45,456 nucleotides of DNA, taken from positions 1 to 45,456 of the forward strand of contig JAFGER010000052.1 in the NCBI GenBank assembly GCA_016931495.1. Direction: 5' to 3'. Position numbers and translations under genes: made by a program. This DNA is from Chlorobiaceae bacterium (lineage in GTDB: Bacteria > Bacteroidota > Chlorobiia > Chlorobiales > Chlorobiaceae). Under the pieces are notes generated by a model. The model saw nothing but the letters and a program-made list of their open reading frames with translations. It was not told where the DNA came from and ran no database searches. Position 1 is the stretch's first letter, and each line of letters begins with the position of its first letter. Of this stretch, positions 1 to 8,370 are shown piece after piece.

Positions 1-381
1 GATATTTTCGGGGCTGAGGAAGGTCGGCGTACCACCGCCGATGTGCAGCTCCTTGACGTTGAGCTTGCCAGGGAAGACGTCGAGGTACATCTGCCACTCT
101 TTGATGAGCGCATCGACGTAAGGCTTCTCGAACGAGTGGTCGGTGGTGCGATGAGCGTTGCAGCCGCAGAAGTAACAATAGTTTTCGCAGAACGGGATGT
201 GGATATACATGCTGATACCCGAAGTCTCGTTGCTTTCGTTGAAGCCTTTGACCATGGCCTCTTTCCACTGCTCCTGGGTCACGCCATCCTCACTCCAGGA
301 AGGAATGGTGGGATAACTGGTGTAACGCGGCCCGGGATTGCTGTACTTCAAGGCCAGCTTTGCGACGACATCTGTTGTCAT
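1..381 (-). CDS. hemN: Oxygen-independent coproporphyrinogen III oxidase HemN, N-terminal 127 residues (cut by window edge)
   Basis: Radical-SAM enzyme that decarboxylates coproporphyrinogen III to protoporphyrinogen IX without oxygen, feeding haem and (bacterio)chlorophyll synthesis in the cytoplasm. Translating the complement from the ATG at 381 gives the HemN opening [11 protein letters not shown] (residues 15-25) and the cluster motif CxxxCxxCxC with Cys65, Cys69, Cys72 and Cys74 for the [4Fe-4S]/SAM centre, then the GGGTP motif. An AAGGAAG ribosome site lies about 7 bases upstream. The reading frame is open to base 1, so only about a quarter of a usual 450-470-residue HemN is seen. It is divergent from purE. 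The identification is secure; the rest of the gene lies outside the window. Confidence 0.93.
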   Translation of the reverse strand, partial: MTTDVVAKLALKYSNPGPRYTSYPTIPSWSEDGVTQEQWKEAMVKGFNESNETSGISMYIHIPFCENYCYFCGCNAHRTTDHSFEKPYVDALIKEWQMYLDVFPGKLNVKELHIGGGTPTFLSPENI

Positions 382-510
382 TGTTTTCTTCCTTGGCAAG
401 TGTTATTTTTTTTGTTTGACTGGTGAAAATACAAAAACTCCGCGAATTTTTTTAGCCCTCAAACTGCAACGGCCCCAATCATTCACAAGGCCGGATAAAT
501 TCTTTTTTCC

Positions 511-1038
511 ATGACACCACCATCCACTGAAGCGCAGGCGCCGCTGGTCGGCATCCTGATGGGTTCCGATTCCGATTTCGACATCATGAAAGAGGCCGCT
601 GCCGTCTTCGACGAGTTTGGCATTCCGTTTGAAATGTCGGTCATCTCGGCGCACCGCACGCCGGGCGACCTCGAAGCTTATGCTTCATCGGCCCGCGAGC
701 GCGGCCTGAAAACCATCATTGCCGGAGCGGGCGGCGCGGCGCACCTGCCGGGCGTCACGGCGGCCATGACCGTGCTGCCGGTCATCGGCGTGCCGATCTT
801 CAACAAGAAGCTCAGCGGCCAGGACTCGCTCTACGCCATCGTGCAGATGCCTGCCGGAATTCCGGTGGCCACGGTCGGCATCGACAACGCCCGCAACGCC
901 GCGCTGCTCGCCGTGCAGATGCTCGCCCTCGGCGACGATGCGCTCATGCAGAAAAACGTCGAATTCCGCCAGCGCCTCGCCGAAGCGTCGCGCCAGAAAA
1001 CCGCGAAAATCCGGGAAAAGCTCCGTGCGAACGGCTGA
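511..1038 (+). CDS. purE: N5-carboxyaminoimidazole ribonucleotide mutase PurE (class I)
   Basis: Converts N5-CAIR to CAIR in de novo purine synthesis. The 175-residue protein is the usual length for stand-alone class I PurE. It shows GSDSD at residues 18-22, SAHRTP at 46-51 (with the catalytic His) and the glycine-rich [11 protein letters not shown] at 71-81. The ATG at 511 follows a 129-base divergent gap shared with hemN. Its last 14 bases overlap the GTG start of the downstream cupin gene, so the two are probably co-transcribed and translationally coupled. No purK is adjacent. Confidence 0.97.
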   Translation: MTPPSTEAQAPLVGILMGSDSDFDIMKEAAAVFDEFGIPFEMSVISAHRTPGDLEAYASSARERGLKTIIAGAGGAAHLPGVTAAMTVLPVIGVPIFNKKLSGQDSLYAIVQMPAGIPVATVGIDNARNAALLAVQMLALGDDALMQKNVEFRQRLAEASRQKTAKIREKLRANG

Positions 1039-1531
1039 GTTCTGGATCGACCGGCTCCGGCTCGAACGCCACCCCGAAGGGGGCTGGTACCGCGAAACCT
1101 ACCGTAGCGAGGGTGAGTACGACTTCAGCGGAGCCGCCACTTTCGGCTCCGCGCGAAGCTATGCGACTTCGATCTACTACCTGCTCCAGCGCGGCGACCG
1201 CTCCCGCCTGCACCGCATCCACTCCGATGAGCAATGGTACTTCCACGCCGGCTGGCCGCTCGACGTGCACTGCTTCCCCGAAACCGGCGAGCCGTCGCTG
1301 TTCACCCTTGGCGATGATCCCGACGCCGGGCAGACGCTGCACTCGTGGGTTCCTACCGGATCTTATTTTGGCGCGTGCCTTTCGGAAGAGTGCGACAATC
1401 CGCACGCATTCGCGCTCGTGAGCTGCGTGGTCGCCCCCGGCTTCGACTTCCGTGACTTCACCTTCGCCGACCGGAAAAAGCTGATCGCGCAATTCCCCGG
1501 CCACGCAACCATCATCGGAAAGCTGGGCTGA
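1025..1531 (+). CDS. Cupin-fold protein of the DUF985 (cupin_5) family
   Basis: About 168 residues. The segment [14 protein letters not shown] near the N-terminus, followed by [23 protein letters not shown], split here only by description, is characteristic of DUF985 beta-barrel proteins; the HxxxDExW part supplies likely metal ligands. I place the start at the GTG at 1025, inside the end of purE, because an upstream ATG in the same frame would add an arginine/serine-rich tail that is just purE read out of frame. The molecular function of the family is not established; a sugar- or metabolite-binding cupin is the generic expectation. Confidence 0.85.
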   Translation: MRTAEFWIDRLRLERHPEGGWYRETYRSEGEYDFSGAATFGSARSYATSIYYLLQRGDRSRLHRIHSDEQWYFHAGWPLDVHCFPETGEPSLFTLGDDPDAGQTLHSWVPTGSYFGACLSEECDNPHAFALVSCVVAPGFDFRDFTFADRKKLIAQFPGHATIIGKLG

Positions 1532-1703
1532 AGAGCGCCGGTTTCCGCAACGCTTCGGCTACGGAGATGGCAAGATTCATCGCTTTTTTATTACATTCCA
1601 GAGTTTGCACACGATGAGGGTAATGTTGACAGAAACGACGCCAATGTCGCCACTGTGTCAACGATTCGTTGCCCGCGCCAAACCCATGTGACTGCGAGAA
1701 AAG

Positions 1704-2996
1704 ATGAAAAAAAAGGTCGTGATCGTTGGCGGCGGCTTTACCGGCCTCAATGCAGCCAGGATCCTCAGGAAAAGAACCGATGTCGAAGTCACCCTCATCG
1801 ACAGGAAAAACTATCACCTCTTCCAGCCGCTGCTCTACCAGGTCGCCATGGCCGCGCTTGGTGAAGGCGACATCGCCACGCCACTGCGCAACATGCTGGC
1901 CGACAACCACAATGTGACGGTTTTCAAAGGGACGGTCAGCAACGTCGATCTCGAACGGAAAAAAGTCATCACCGATTTCGGCGATCTCGAATACGATTAC
2001 CTCGTGCTCGCCTGCGGAGTGCAGCATCACTACTTCGGCAACAACGGCTGGGAGGAGTTCGCCCCCGGCCTGAAAAACCTCGACCAGGCTTCGGAGATTC
2101 GCCGCCGCGTGATGGAGGCGTACGAAGCCGCCGAGCGCACCACCGACCCGAAGGAGCGTAAAAAGCAGCTCACCTTCGTCATCGTCGGCGGCGGCCCGAC
2201 CGGCGTGGAGCTTGCCGGATCGATTGGCGAAATGAGCCGCTACACCCTGTCGAAGTTCTACCGGAACATCGACCCGAAGCTCACCCGCATCTTTATCGTC
2301 GAGGCCGCCGAGCGCATTCTCGGCAGCTTCTCGCCCGAGCTTTCGAGCAGGGCCACCCGCGCGCTGGAAAAGCTCGGCGTGCAGGTCTGGACGTCGAGCA
2401 TGGTCAGCGACGTTGACGCCGACGGCGTTCAGATCGGGCGCGAGCGCATCGAGGCGGCCACGGTGCTCTGGGCGGCGGGCGTCAAGGCCTCGGAGATCGG
2501 CCAGGCAATGGGCGTCGAAACCGACCGCAGCGGGCGCATCATGGTCGAAAACGACCTGAGCATTCCCGGCCACCCCGAAGTGTTCATTGGAGGCGACCAG
2601 GCCTGCTTCACGCTCGAAGACGGCTCCACTCTGCCGGGCATGGCCCCGGTAGCCATGCAGGCGGGCAACGCCATTGGAAAGATGATTCTTGACGATTTGA
2701 AGGGCAAACCGCGCAAACCGTTCAAATATCGAGACAAAGGACAGATGGCCACCATCGGGCGCAACAAGGCGATTGTCGAAATCGGCAACCTGAAATTCGA
2801 CGGCGCGATGGCCTGGTTCACCTGGCTGCTCGTGCATATCTATTATCTTTCGACCTTCCGGCACCGCTTCTTCGTGCTGATGCAGTGGGCCTGGTCCTAC
2901 TTCACCTTCGGCTACGGAGCACGGCTGATCGTCAACAAGGACTGGCGATTCTACCGGGAACAGAAACCGTGCCAGGACGATGCTTCGTCATCCTGA
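1704..2996 (+). CDS. ndh: Type II NADH dehydrogenase (NDH-2)
   Basis: Non-proton-pumping, membrane-associated flavoprotein that passes electrons from NAD(P)H to quinone. The 430-residue protein begins with an FAD Rossmann motif GGGFTG (residues 9-14), has the quinone-site-like segment HLFQPLLYQVA, a second nucleotide-binding motif VIVGGGPTGVELAG near residue 160, and a third FAD contact VFIGGDQA near 300. The C-terminal region (WFTWLLVHIYYL and RHRFFVLMQWAWSYFTF) is amphipathic, typical of the membrane-anchoring end of NDH-2. A 172-base gap separates it from the cupin gene. Its 3' end overlaps the next small gene by 17 bases. In a phototroph it may balance NADH and the menaquinone/chlorobiumquinone pool (inference). 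Confidence 0.94.
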   Translation: MKKKVVIVGGGFTGLNAARILRKRTDVEVTLIDRKNYHLFQPLLYQVAMAALGEGDIATPLRNMLADNHNVTVFKGTVSNVDLERKKVITDFGDLEYDYLVLACGVQHHYFGNNGWEEFAPGLKNLDQASEIRRRVMEAYEAAERTTDPKERKKQLTFVIVGGGPTGVELAGSIGEMSRYTLSKFYRNIDPKLTRIFIVEAAERILGSFSPELSSRATRALEKLGVQVWTSSMVSDVDADGVQIGRERIEAATVLWAAGVKASEIGQAMGVETDRSGRIMVENDLSIPGHPEVFIGGDQACFTLEDGSTLPGMAPVAMQAGNAIGKMILDDLKGKPRKPFKYRDKGQMATIGRNKAIVEIGNLKFDGAMAWFTWLLVHIYYLSTFRHRFFVLMQWAWSYFTFGYGARLIVNKDWRFYREQKPCQDDASSS

Positions 2997-3222
2997 AGAG
3001 TCGCCCGGAAAAAAACGGCCGTTGCCAGTTGTCGCCGCCCTTGACGCCCTGCTTTCCGTCACGTTTCTGGTGCTCGCCGCGTATATTGGCCTCTACGCTT
3101 CCGGCATGAGCGGAAAGGAGGGCCGGGACCTCGTCTGGTTCTCGCTGTTGCTTGGCTCGTACGGCATCTGGCGCGGAATCCGGAGCGTCATCCGCCACCG
3201 CCGCCGCCAGGAAGAGGGCTGA
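2980..3222 (+). CDS. Small membrane protein, unknown function
   Basis: An 80-residue protein beginning at an ATG inside the last codons of ndh, so probably translated by coupling to it. It has a basic N-terminus (PGKKRPLP), a hydrophobic segment at about residues 19-41 (LDALLSVTFLVLAAYIGLYA), a second at about 51-66 (DLVWFSLLLGSYGIW) and a very basic tail (RSVIRHRRRQEEG). Two transmembrane helices with both termini cytoplasmic fit the positive-inside rule. I do not recognise a family. The overlap with ndh suggests a role at the membrane alongside NDH-2, but that is only context. Confidence 0.6.
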   Translation: MLRHPEESPGKKRPLPVVAALDALLSVTFLVLAAYIGLYASGMSGKEGRDLVWFSLLLGSYGIWRGIRSVIRHRRRQEEG

Positions 3223-3346
3223 CGGCGCATCATCGCTCCTGAAATCGTCATCAGCGCCGGTTTCGATTTGGAGAATCGGACGAAAGCCCGGATTTTGTAT
3301 GTGAACGCTTGCTCCGGCAAGAAGCAATCATGAACAAACCATCACC

Positions 3347-4555
3347 ATGCACAACTCAGCATTAACGCTTGAAAACGAACAGCAGCTCTTCTTCCACAAC
3401 TACGCAAGGCTGCCCCTCGACATCGCCTATGCCAAAGGCTCGTTCCTTTACACCACGAGCGGCGAGCGCTATCTCGACATGATCGCCGGCATCGGCGTCA
3501 ACGCCATCGGCTACGGCGACCAGCGCCTCGAACGCGCCATCAGCGAGCAGGCCGCCAAATACATCCACGTCTCGAACCTCTTCATGCAGAAGCCGCAGTT
3601 CGAGCTGGCCGCGAAGCTGCTGGAAATTTCGGGACTCTCGAAGGTCTTCTTCTGCAACAGCGGCACCGAGGCGATCGAGGCGGCCATCAAGCTGGCGCGT
3701 CGCTTCGCCGCCCGCGACGGCGACACCGCCAAAACGCAGGTGCTCTCGCTGACCAACTGCTTCCACGGCAGAACCTACGGCGCGCTCTCCTTGACCGCCA
3801 AGCCGAAGTATGTCGGCGGCTTCGAGCCGCTCGTGCCCGAAACCGGCATGATCGACTTCAACGACGTGGAGGATCTGGAACGCAAGGTCTCCAGCCGCAC
3901 GGCGGCGGTGTTTGTGGAGTTCGTGCAGGGTGAAGGCGGCATCCACAAGGTGAGCGAAGCGTTCATCGCGAGACTGAAAGAGCTGGCGGCGGAGCACGAT
4001 TTCCTGATCGTGGCCGATGAAATCCAGGCCGGGTGCGGCCGCACGGGCTCGTTTTTCAGCTACATGCCCTTCGACATCCAGCCCGACCTTGTCTGCGTGG
4101 CCAAGCCGCTCGGCGGCGGACTGCCGCTCGGCGCAATCATCGGCTGCGAAAAGGTCGCGGAGGTATTCACCCCCGGCAGCCACGGAACCACTTTCGGCGG
4201 CAACCCGGTTGCCTGCGCGGCGGGTCTGGCGATGATCGAGGCGATCCAGGCGGACGGCCTGATGCAGAAGGCGCTCGAAACCGGCGCGATGATGCGCGAG
4301 GCGTTCGAGAAGATGGCCGAGAAGCACGCACAGATTCTCGAAATCCGCCAGTACGGCCTCATGATCGGCGTCACGGTGCATCGCGAAGCGAAGTACTACG
4401 TCGAAGAGGCGCTGAAAAGGGGTGTACTCGTCAACGCCACCAGCAACAACGTCATCAGGCTTCTTCCGCCGCTGTCGCTCGGCAGGGAGGAGGCGCAACT
4501 CTGTCTCGATACGCTCGATGCCATCTTCACCGAAGAAGCAAAAGCGCAAGGCTGA
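3347..4555 (+). CDS. argD: Acetylornithine aminotransferase ArgD
   Basis: PLP-dependent class III aminotransferase that forms N-acetylornithine in arginine synthesis (and may serve as succinyldiaminopimelate aminotransferase in lysine synthesis). The 402-residue length matches ArgD. Visible motifs are [40 protein letters not shown], the PLP-contacting [13 protein letters not shown] and the Schiff-base lysine in [13 protein letters not shown] near residue 250, then [14 protein letters not shown]. Its 3' end overlaps the next small gene by 38 bases. Other class III aminotransferases (e.g. ornithine) are possible, but ArgD fits best. Confidence 0.92.
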   Translation: MHNSALTLENEQQLFFHNYARLPLDIAYAKGSFLYTTSGERYLDMIAGIGVNAIGYGDQRLERAISEQAAKYIHVSNLFMQKPQFELAAKLLEISGLSKVFFCNSGTEAIEAAIKLARRFAARDGDTAKTQVLSLTNCFHGRTYGALSLTAKPKYVGGFEPLVPETGMIDFNDVEDLERKVSSRTAAVFVEFVQGEGGIHKVSEAFIARLKELAAEHDFLIVADEIQAGCGRTGSFFSYMPFDIQPDLVCVAKPLGGGLPLGAIIGCEKVAEVFTPGSHGTTFGGNPVACAAGLAMIEAIQADGLMQKALETGAMMREAFEKMAEKHAQILEIRQYGLMIGVTVHREAKYYVEEALKRGVLVNATSNNVIRLLPPLSLGREEAQLCLDTLDAIFTEEAKAQG

Positions 4556-4799
4556 ACCTGCGGCAAAGCAGCCGCAGCCTGCGCCCAAAACCGCACCCGC
4601 CGCCATGCCGCTCGGCGCGATGAACTACCTCTTCATCGCGCTGGGCGCAGCCGTGCTCGCCCTGAGCTACACGGTGATGTACATCGAACAGGAGGTTGAC
4701 GGCTTCTTCGCCCTCGACATAGCGCCCTTCACGCTGGTGGGAGCGTACCTCTGGATTCTCTTCGCGATTTTCTGGCGGGGAAAGAAGAAACCGGACTGA
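4518..4799 (+). CDS. DUF3098-like small membrane protein
   Basis: 93 residues from the ATG at 4518, which lies within the end of argD. A lysine/proline-rich cytoplasmic leader (residues 1-30, [20 protein letters not shown]) is followed by a hydrophobic helix ([20 protein letters not shown]) and a second one ([16 protein letters not shown]) ending in a KKK tail. This arrangement resembles DUF3098 proteins of Bacteroidetes/Chlorobi, which in that group often sit near cell-division genes; the function is unknown. No good ribosome site precedes 4518, consistent with coupling to argD; an internal start at the ATG at 4608 or 4620 cannot be excluded. Confidence 0.6.
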   Translation: MPSSPKKQKRKAEPAAKQPQPAPKTAPAAMPLGAMNYLFIALGAAVLALSYTVMYIEQEVDGFFALDIAPFTLVGAYLWILFAIFWRGKKKPD

Positions 4800-4812
4800 C
4801 CACCTTCTCCGT

Positions 4813-4835
4813 ACGGGCGCATGGCGTGCGCCCGT
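4813..4835 (+). terminator. Hairpin after the argD transcription unit (possible terminator)
   Basis: ACGGGCGCA (4813-4821) and TGCGCCCGT (4827-4835) form a perfect 9-bp GC-rich stem with a 5-base loop, 14 bases after the stop of the DUF3098-like gene. There is no T-run behind it, so factor-independent termination is uncertain. Confidence 0.4.
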
Positions 4836-4922
4836 CTTCCATGCCTACACCAAACTCCGTAAGGGTACACGCCGTCCCGACGAATCGGGATGTACAACCG
4901 TTTTTCCGATGACTCGGTAATC

Positions 4923-5143
4923 GAGGCTGTCTCAAAAGTCATTTATCAATCTGCTTCTCTGAACTCGGCCTCTTTGTCATTCTGAACGAAGTGAAGAATC
5001 CAGTTTTCGGATTTTTCCATTAAGTGTATAATTTGTTGGGCGTTACAAGAGTCCTCCGGATTCTTCGCCCGACTTTGTCGGACTCAGAATGACAGGAAAA
5101 ATCGGGCATACATGAAATGAACATCTCCTTTTGAGACAGCCTC
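4923..5143. mobile_element. MITE-like element with 16-bp perfect terminal inverted repeats
   Basis: GAGGCTGTCTCAAAAG at 4923-4938 is the exact reverse complement of CTTTTGAGACAGCCTC at 5128-5143. Ends of this type (GAGGCTGTCTCAAAA) are familiar from IS families of the IS5/IS1182 kind. The 221-bp interior has no transposase frame. It contains a second, nested inverted arrangement: TCATTCTGAACGAAGTGAAGAATCC near 4976-5001 faces GGATTCTTCGCCCGACTTTG and CAGAATGAC near 5059-5093, a sequence type seen as a dispersed repeat in many bacteria. I see no clear target-site duplication. The likely reading is a non-autonomous element mobilised by a transposase elsewhere. Confidence 0.7.
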
Positions 5144-5289
5144 CTGCGTCACCGACTTTACCGCTGATGCGATTATCCGGCATTACCATTGAAGGTTCGG
5201 GGCGTTCCTGTCGGCTTTGGGGTATCGGGTGTCGTTCCGCTCCTGGGGTTTGAGCGGCATTGCCTGGCTTGAGGTGGATAAACTATCTC

Positions 5290-5319
5290 AAAAAAAAGGG
5301 CGGACACCGAGATCCGCCC
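5290..5319 (-). terminator. Rho-independent terminator of the exbB-exbD-exbD-tonB operon
   Basis: On the minus strand GGGCGGA / TCCGCCC (5313-5319 with 5298-5304) forms a 7-bp GC stem with an 8-base loop, followed directly by eight T residues. It lies about 50 bases past the tonB stop. Confidence 0.8.
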
Positions 5320-5370
5320 CTACCAATCAAGCCTCGCAGGCCCTGAAATTTATCGGCCTTCAGCTCTCCC

Positions 5371-6180
5371 CTACCCTTCCCGCAAGGTGAAACGCACCGG
5401 GATGGTCATCCAGACTCTCACTTTGCGGCCATTCTGAATTCCCGGTGTGTACTTGCTTTCCATGGCGATGCGCTTGGCCTCCTCGTCGAACATGGTGCAG
5501 TCCGGGGGAATGCGTTTGACCACCTCGGCCTTCATGGCCTTGCCCTCCTCGCCGATAAGCACGCGCACGAACACCCGGCCTTCGATTCCCGCAATTCTGG
5601 CCATCTCCGGATACCGCAAGCCGGGAATACTGACCACGGTTGGCGGATTCTGGCAGTTGACGAACTCCACAATCGTATCGCCACCGCCCATGCCGCCACC
5701 GGCATGCTGCTCGCCGCTCCCCTGCTGAATCGCCTGTTTGATCTCCTTCTGCGTGGCGAACGTCTGTTCGGGCGGCGCTTCGGCAACCTTTTTGATTTTG
5801 CCAACCTTTGGGGCGGCCTCGACCGGCGCGGCTGACGGGCTGACCTTCGGCGGCTCGGGGGCCATTGGGGGCGGAGGCGGAAGCTGCGTGACGTTGGTAA
5901 CGATTTCGTAGCACTCAACCGGCGCCACCTCATCCTCTCCGAACATGCCGGTAAAGCCCAACAGGCGGCTCCAGTTGGCGCTGACAACCCAGAAAAGCAT
6001 CAGCGCAAGCACCGAAACCACAACCCCGTGAGTCAGAAACAGGTGAGCCTCACGGCGCAAGGTCAGGTTGCCGTAGTTGATATGCCGCAGCCGGTCGGTA
6101 TCGAGGAACTGCTCGCGGAAGCTCCAGCTCCGGGCCTTGCGGGCTGCATCCTCGTGCGCTGATTTTATTTTGGACGACAC
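5371..6180 (-). CDS. tonB: TonB energy-transducing protein
   Basis: Couples the inner-membrane proton gradient, via ExbB/ExbD, to outer-membrane TonB-dependent receptors for iron complexes, cobalamin and similar ligands. 269 residues: cytoplasmic N-terminus of about 50 residues (longer than in E. coli), one transmembrane helix at about 52-70 (GVVVSVLALMLFWVVSA), a proline-rich periplasmic linker (LPPPPPMAPEPP) and a C-terminal TonB domain with YPEMARIAGIEGRVFVRVLI and KYTPGIQNGRKVRVWMTIPV. The start is a GTG at 6180 with AGGAG nine bases upstream. It is the last gene of the operon, 52 bases after the second exbD. Two cysteines in the periplasmic domain (VECYEI and FVNCQN) are unusual for E. 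coli-type TonB. Confidence 0.9.
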   Translation of the reverse strand: MSSKIKSAHEDAARKARSWSFREQFLDTDRLRHINYGNLTLRREAHLFLTHGVVVSVLALMLFWVVSANWSRLLGFTGMFGEDEVAPVECYEIVTNVTQLPPPPPMAPEPPKVSPSAAPVEAAPKVGKIKKVAEAPPEQTFATQKEIKQAIQQGSGEQHAGGGMGGGDTIVEFVNCQNPPTVVSIPGLRYPEMARIAGIEGRVFVRVLIGEEGKAMKAEVVKRIPPDCTMFDEEAKRIAMESKYTPGIQNGRKVRVWMTIPVRFTLREG

Positions 6181-6232
6181 GATTCCGTACTCCTGTTATG
6201 CTTGTGAACGCCTCTGGCGGCGGAACGCTCCG

Positions 6233-6763
6233 TCACCCGGCAAACGCGGTTTTTCTGATTTCAGCGTCATCCTGACCGGTATAATCGTCGAGGCTGAAAC
6301 GATCGATTTTCATCAGATTGAACTCGTCGATGATATCGACCAGCGACTTGTATTTGGCCTTTTCGCTGATGCGGACGACGATGACCAGCTTGCTGTTTCG
6401 CGCGAACTCCTGCCGCAGCACCTGGCGCAGCTCGCGGCTGAGCGAAGAGCGGGCATCACCATTGTCGTACAGCGGCACGCGCCGCGGAGCATCCTCGCCG
6501 AGAGACCAGTAGGCAAAACCGTCACCGGCAACCCTGAGCGTCATCACGTTCAGCTCGGCCACGGCCACCTCGCTTTTTTCCGGCGGGATGTTGATCTCCA
6601 TCGTGTTGGACTTGGCGAAGGTGGTGGTCAGCATGAAAAAGGTCAGCAAGAGGAACGCCACGTCAACCATCGGCGTCATGTCGAGCTTGAAGCCGAGCCG
6701 TTTGCGCTGGCGCGCGCTTCGCTTCGAGCCGCGCCGCTCGTTGGGGGAATCAACCATGCCCAT
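6233..6763 (-). CDS. exbD: ExbD/TolR-family protein (second copy)
   Basis: 176 residues. The basic N-terminus ([15 protein letters not shown]) precedes [21 protein letters not shown], the single transmembrane helix carrying the conserved membrane Asp (in MVDVAF) that ExbD/TolR uses for proton flow. The periplasmic domain ends in [21 protein letters not shown]. Its ATG follows the stop of the first exbD by one base (TGAT-ATG), with AAAGGAGG upstream. It is similar in build to its neighbour, so this looks like a tandem duplication; a TolR-like division of labour is possible but cannot be told from sequence. Confidence 0.9.
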   Translation of the reverse strand: MGMVDSPNERRGSKRSARQRKRLGFKLDMTPMVDVAFLLLTFFMLTTTFAKSNTMEINIPPEKSEVAVAELNVMTLRVAGDGFAYWSLGEDAPRRVPLYDNGDARSSLSRELRQVLRQEFARNSKLVIVVRISEKAKYKSLVDIIDEFNLMKIDRFSLDDYTGQDDAEIRKTAFAG

Positions 6764-6764
6764 A

Positions 6765-7298
6765 TCAGCGAACCTCCTTTTCGAGCACGGTCACCAGGTT
6801 GAAGTTGAGCAGGTTCATCTTCTTGAACACCTTGATAACGTAGTTGACCGACTCGTAATCGGCATCGTTGTCCGCCTTGATGACCGGCCTCATCCGCTGG
6901 TCGGCAAAGCGCGACATCATGATGTAGCGGGCCAGCTCCTCCTTTTCGATCCTGAAGTTTTCGGTCAGCCTGAAGCTTTTGAGCGAATCGGCCACAGCGG
7001 CCTGCGACATGCCGGCGTTCAGGAGTTTCTGCCGGATGACCGAATCGAACAGCCGCTCTCTGGCCGGCTGCGACGACACCCCCATGTAAAAGGAGTTGTC
7101 GCCCGCGACGGTCACGGTCATCACCTCCGACTCGGGAAGTTTCATGTTGGAATGGGATGAAGGCAGGTCAACCTGCACCACCTCTGGCGGCCTGAATTTG
7201 GTGGTCAGCATGAAGAAGGTCAGCAGCAGGAACGCCACATCGACCATCGGCGTCATGTCGATCCGGAACCCGACCCTTTTTCGCTTGATCCTTGACAT
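6765..7298 (-). CDS. exbD: ExbD/TolR-family protein (first copy)
   Basis: 177 residues. It has the same layout as the adjacent copy: [18 protein letters not shown] leads into the transmembrane helix [15 protein letters not shown] with the conserved Asp, then a periplasmic domain of about 140 residues ending [20 protein letters not shown]. It starts 8 bases after the exbB-like gene stops. The two copies are nearly identical around the membrane helix but diverge in the periplasmic domain, so they may form hetero-oligomers or serve different receptors (inference). Confidence 0.9.
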   Translation of the reverse strand: MSRIKRKRVGFRIDMTPMVDVAFLLLTFFMLTTKFRPPEVVQVDLPSSHSNMKLPESEVMTVTVAGDNSFYMGVSSQPARERLFDSVIRQKLLNAGMSQAAVADSLKSFRLTENFRIEKEELARYIMMSRFADQRMRPVIKADNDADYESVNYVIKVFKKMNLLNFNLVTVLEKEVR

Positions 7299-7306
7299 GG
7301 TTCACC

Positions 7307-8056
7307 TCATGCTTGCGATTTGCCCGTGCCGAGGGTCTGGATGATGTAGAACGCCGCCTCGTCGATCTGGTAGCTGAAGCGGTCAACCTTGTTGGTGAAG
7401 ACGTTGTAGGTCACGATGCCCATGATGCCGCCGAGGATGCCGAGCGCCGTATTGAAAAGCGCCTCGGAGATGCCGAGCGAAAGCTGCACGGCGTCCGGCG
7501 CGCCACTGGTAGCCATGGCCGCGAAAGCGCGGATCATGCCAAGCGTGGTGCCGAGCAGGCCCACCATCGTGGAGATGGAGGCGATGGTCGAAATGGCGAC
7601 GAGGTTCTTTTCGAGCAGCGGCATCTCCATGAGGGTCGCCTCCTCGACGGCCTTCTGCATTTCGCTGATGCGCTTCTCGCGGTCGGTCACGTTGTGCACG
7701 GCCAGCATCTTGTAGCGGTCGAGCACGGCCCGCATCACTGCGGAAAGCGAGCTCTGGTGATCGTCGCAACGGGAGATGGCCTGATCGATCGCGCCCGAAT
7801 CGATATCCTGCTTGAGGCTCTGCACGAACTCGGTGATCTCACCCTTGCCCGAAGCCCTGTTCAGGGCCACGATCCGCTCGACGATGTAGGCGATCACCAT
7901 GAGGATGAGCGCCATCAGCACCGACACGATCGGCCCGCCCTTCCAGACGGCGTGGAACATCGATTCCGGAGGGGTCGTGCCCATCCAGACATAAAACCCG
8001 AGAGATACCGCGTAGGTCACCACGATCAGTATCGCCGTAAAAAAACCCTGCTTCAT
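7307..8056 (-). CDS. exbB: ExbB/TolQ/MotA-family proton channel protein
   Basis: 249 residues and the first gene of the operon. It has an N-terminal transmembrane segment (FTAILIVVTYAVSLGFYVWM), a second (GGPIVSVLMALILMVIAYIVERIVAL), a long cytoplasmic domain, and two C-terminal helices with LVAISTIASISTMVGLLGTTLGM and ISEALFNTALGILGGIMGIVTYNVF, the classic ExbB/TolQ pore signature (GLLGTVxGM). It forms the stator complex with the downstream ExbD proteins and powers TonB. A sigma-70-like promoter lies just upstream. Confidence 0.92.
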   Translation of the reverse strand: MKQGFFTAILIVVTYAVSLGFYVWMGTTPPESMFHAVWKGGPIVSVLMALILMVIAYIVERIVALNRASGKGEITEFVQSLKQDIDSGAIDQAISRCDDHQSSLSAVMRAVLDRYKMLAVHNVTDREKRISEMQKAVEEATLMEMPLLEKNLVAISTIASISTMVGLLGTTLGMIRAFAAMATSGAPDAVQLSLGISEALFNTALGILGGIMGIVTYNVFTNKVDRFSYQIDEAAFYIIQTLGTGKSQA

Positions 8057-8089
8057 AGCGTTCGTGTTGAAATGTTGGTGTGAACGGAA

Positions 8090-8118
8090 GTTATGAGAAA
8101 TTCCCCCCGCCTGGTCAA
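8090..8118 (-). promoter_or_regulatory. Probable sigma-70 promoter of the exbB-tonB operon
   Basis: On the minus strand TTGACC (8118-8113) is followed after exactly 17 bases by CATAAC (8095-8090). This gives 5/6 and 4/6 matches to consensus boxes and a predicted start about 27 bases before the exbB ATG. I see no convincing Fur box. Confidence 0.4.
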
Positions 8119-8370
8119 ACCGTCGGATGGCGACCCGTGTGCCTGCCGGAATTCCGGAAAACAGGAGCCACTAATGTGATAATGTAGTAACAAAGCCCTG
8201 TCCCGCCAACGGTTAACGCAATGAAGAGGGCGAGAAAGTGCTCCGGAAACAAAAAAACTTCACGAAAAAGCCCGGTTCAAAACCGGTTCTGCGGGATTGC
8301 GATTTGTGTATCTTTAGGGCTATCATTGCCCCGAACCGCAAAGAAATCCAAGGAACAGGAACGACGCAGC
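8119..8370. other. Divergent exbB/dnaG intergenic region
   Basis: Together with the promoter above this is a 314-base gene-free stretch. It contains a small palindrome CCGGTT-caa-AACCGG (8272-8286). A frame open into dnaG from 8221 is not taken as coding because the dnaG homology begins at the ATG at 8371. Confidence 0.5.

Larger units (their letters stand above)
4800..5370. other. Gene-free region with hairpins and a MITE-like element
   Basis: No credible gene is seen in these 571 bases. They hold a 9-bp hairpin (4813-4835), a second small palindrome TCCCGA/TCGGGA (4875-4890) nested within a GTAC/GTAC pair, the 221-bp element with 16-bp inverted ends (4923-5143), and the tonB-side terminator (5290-5319). 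Confidence 0.7.

Noticed and set aside
1512-2864. A 450-codon open frame antisense to ndh, and similar ones antisense to argD, glgP, pfkA, ilvE and recN
   Set aside because: All are shadows of real genes in GC-rich DNA and have no domain character or ribosome sites.
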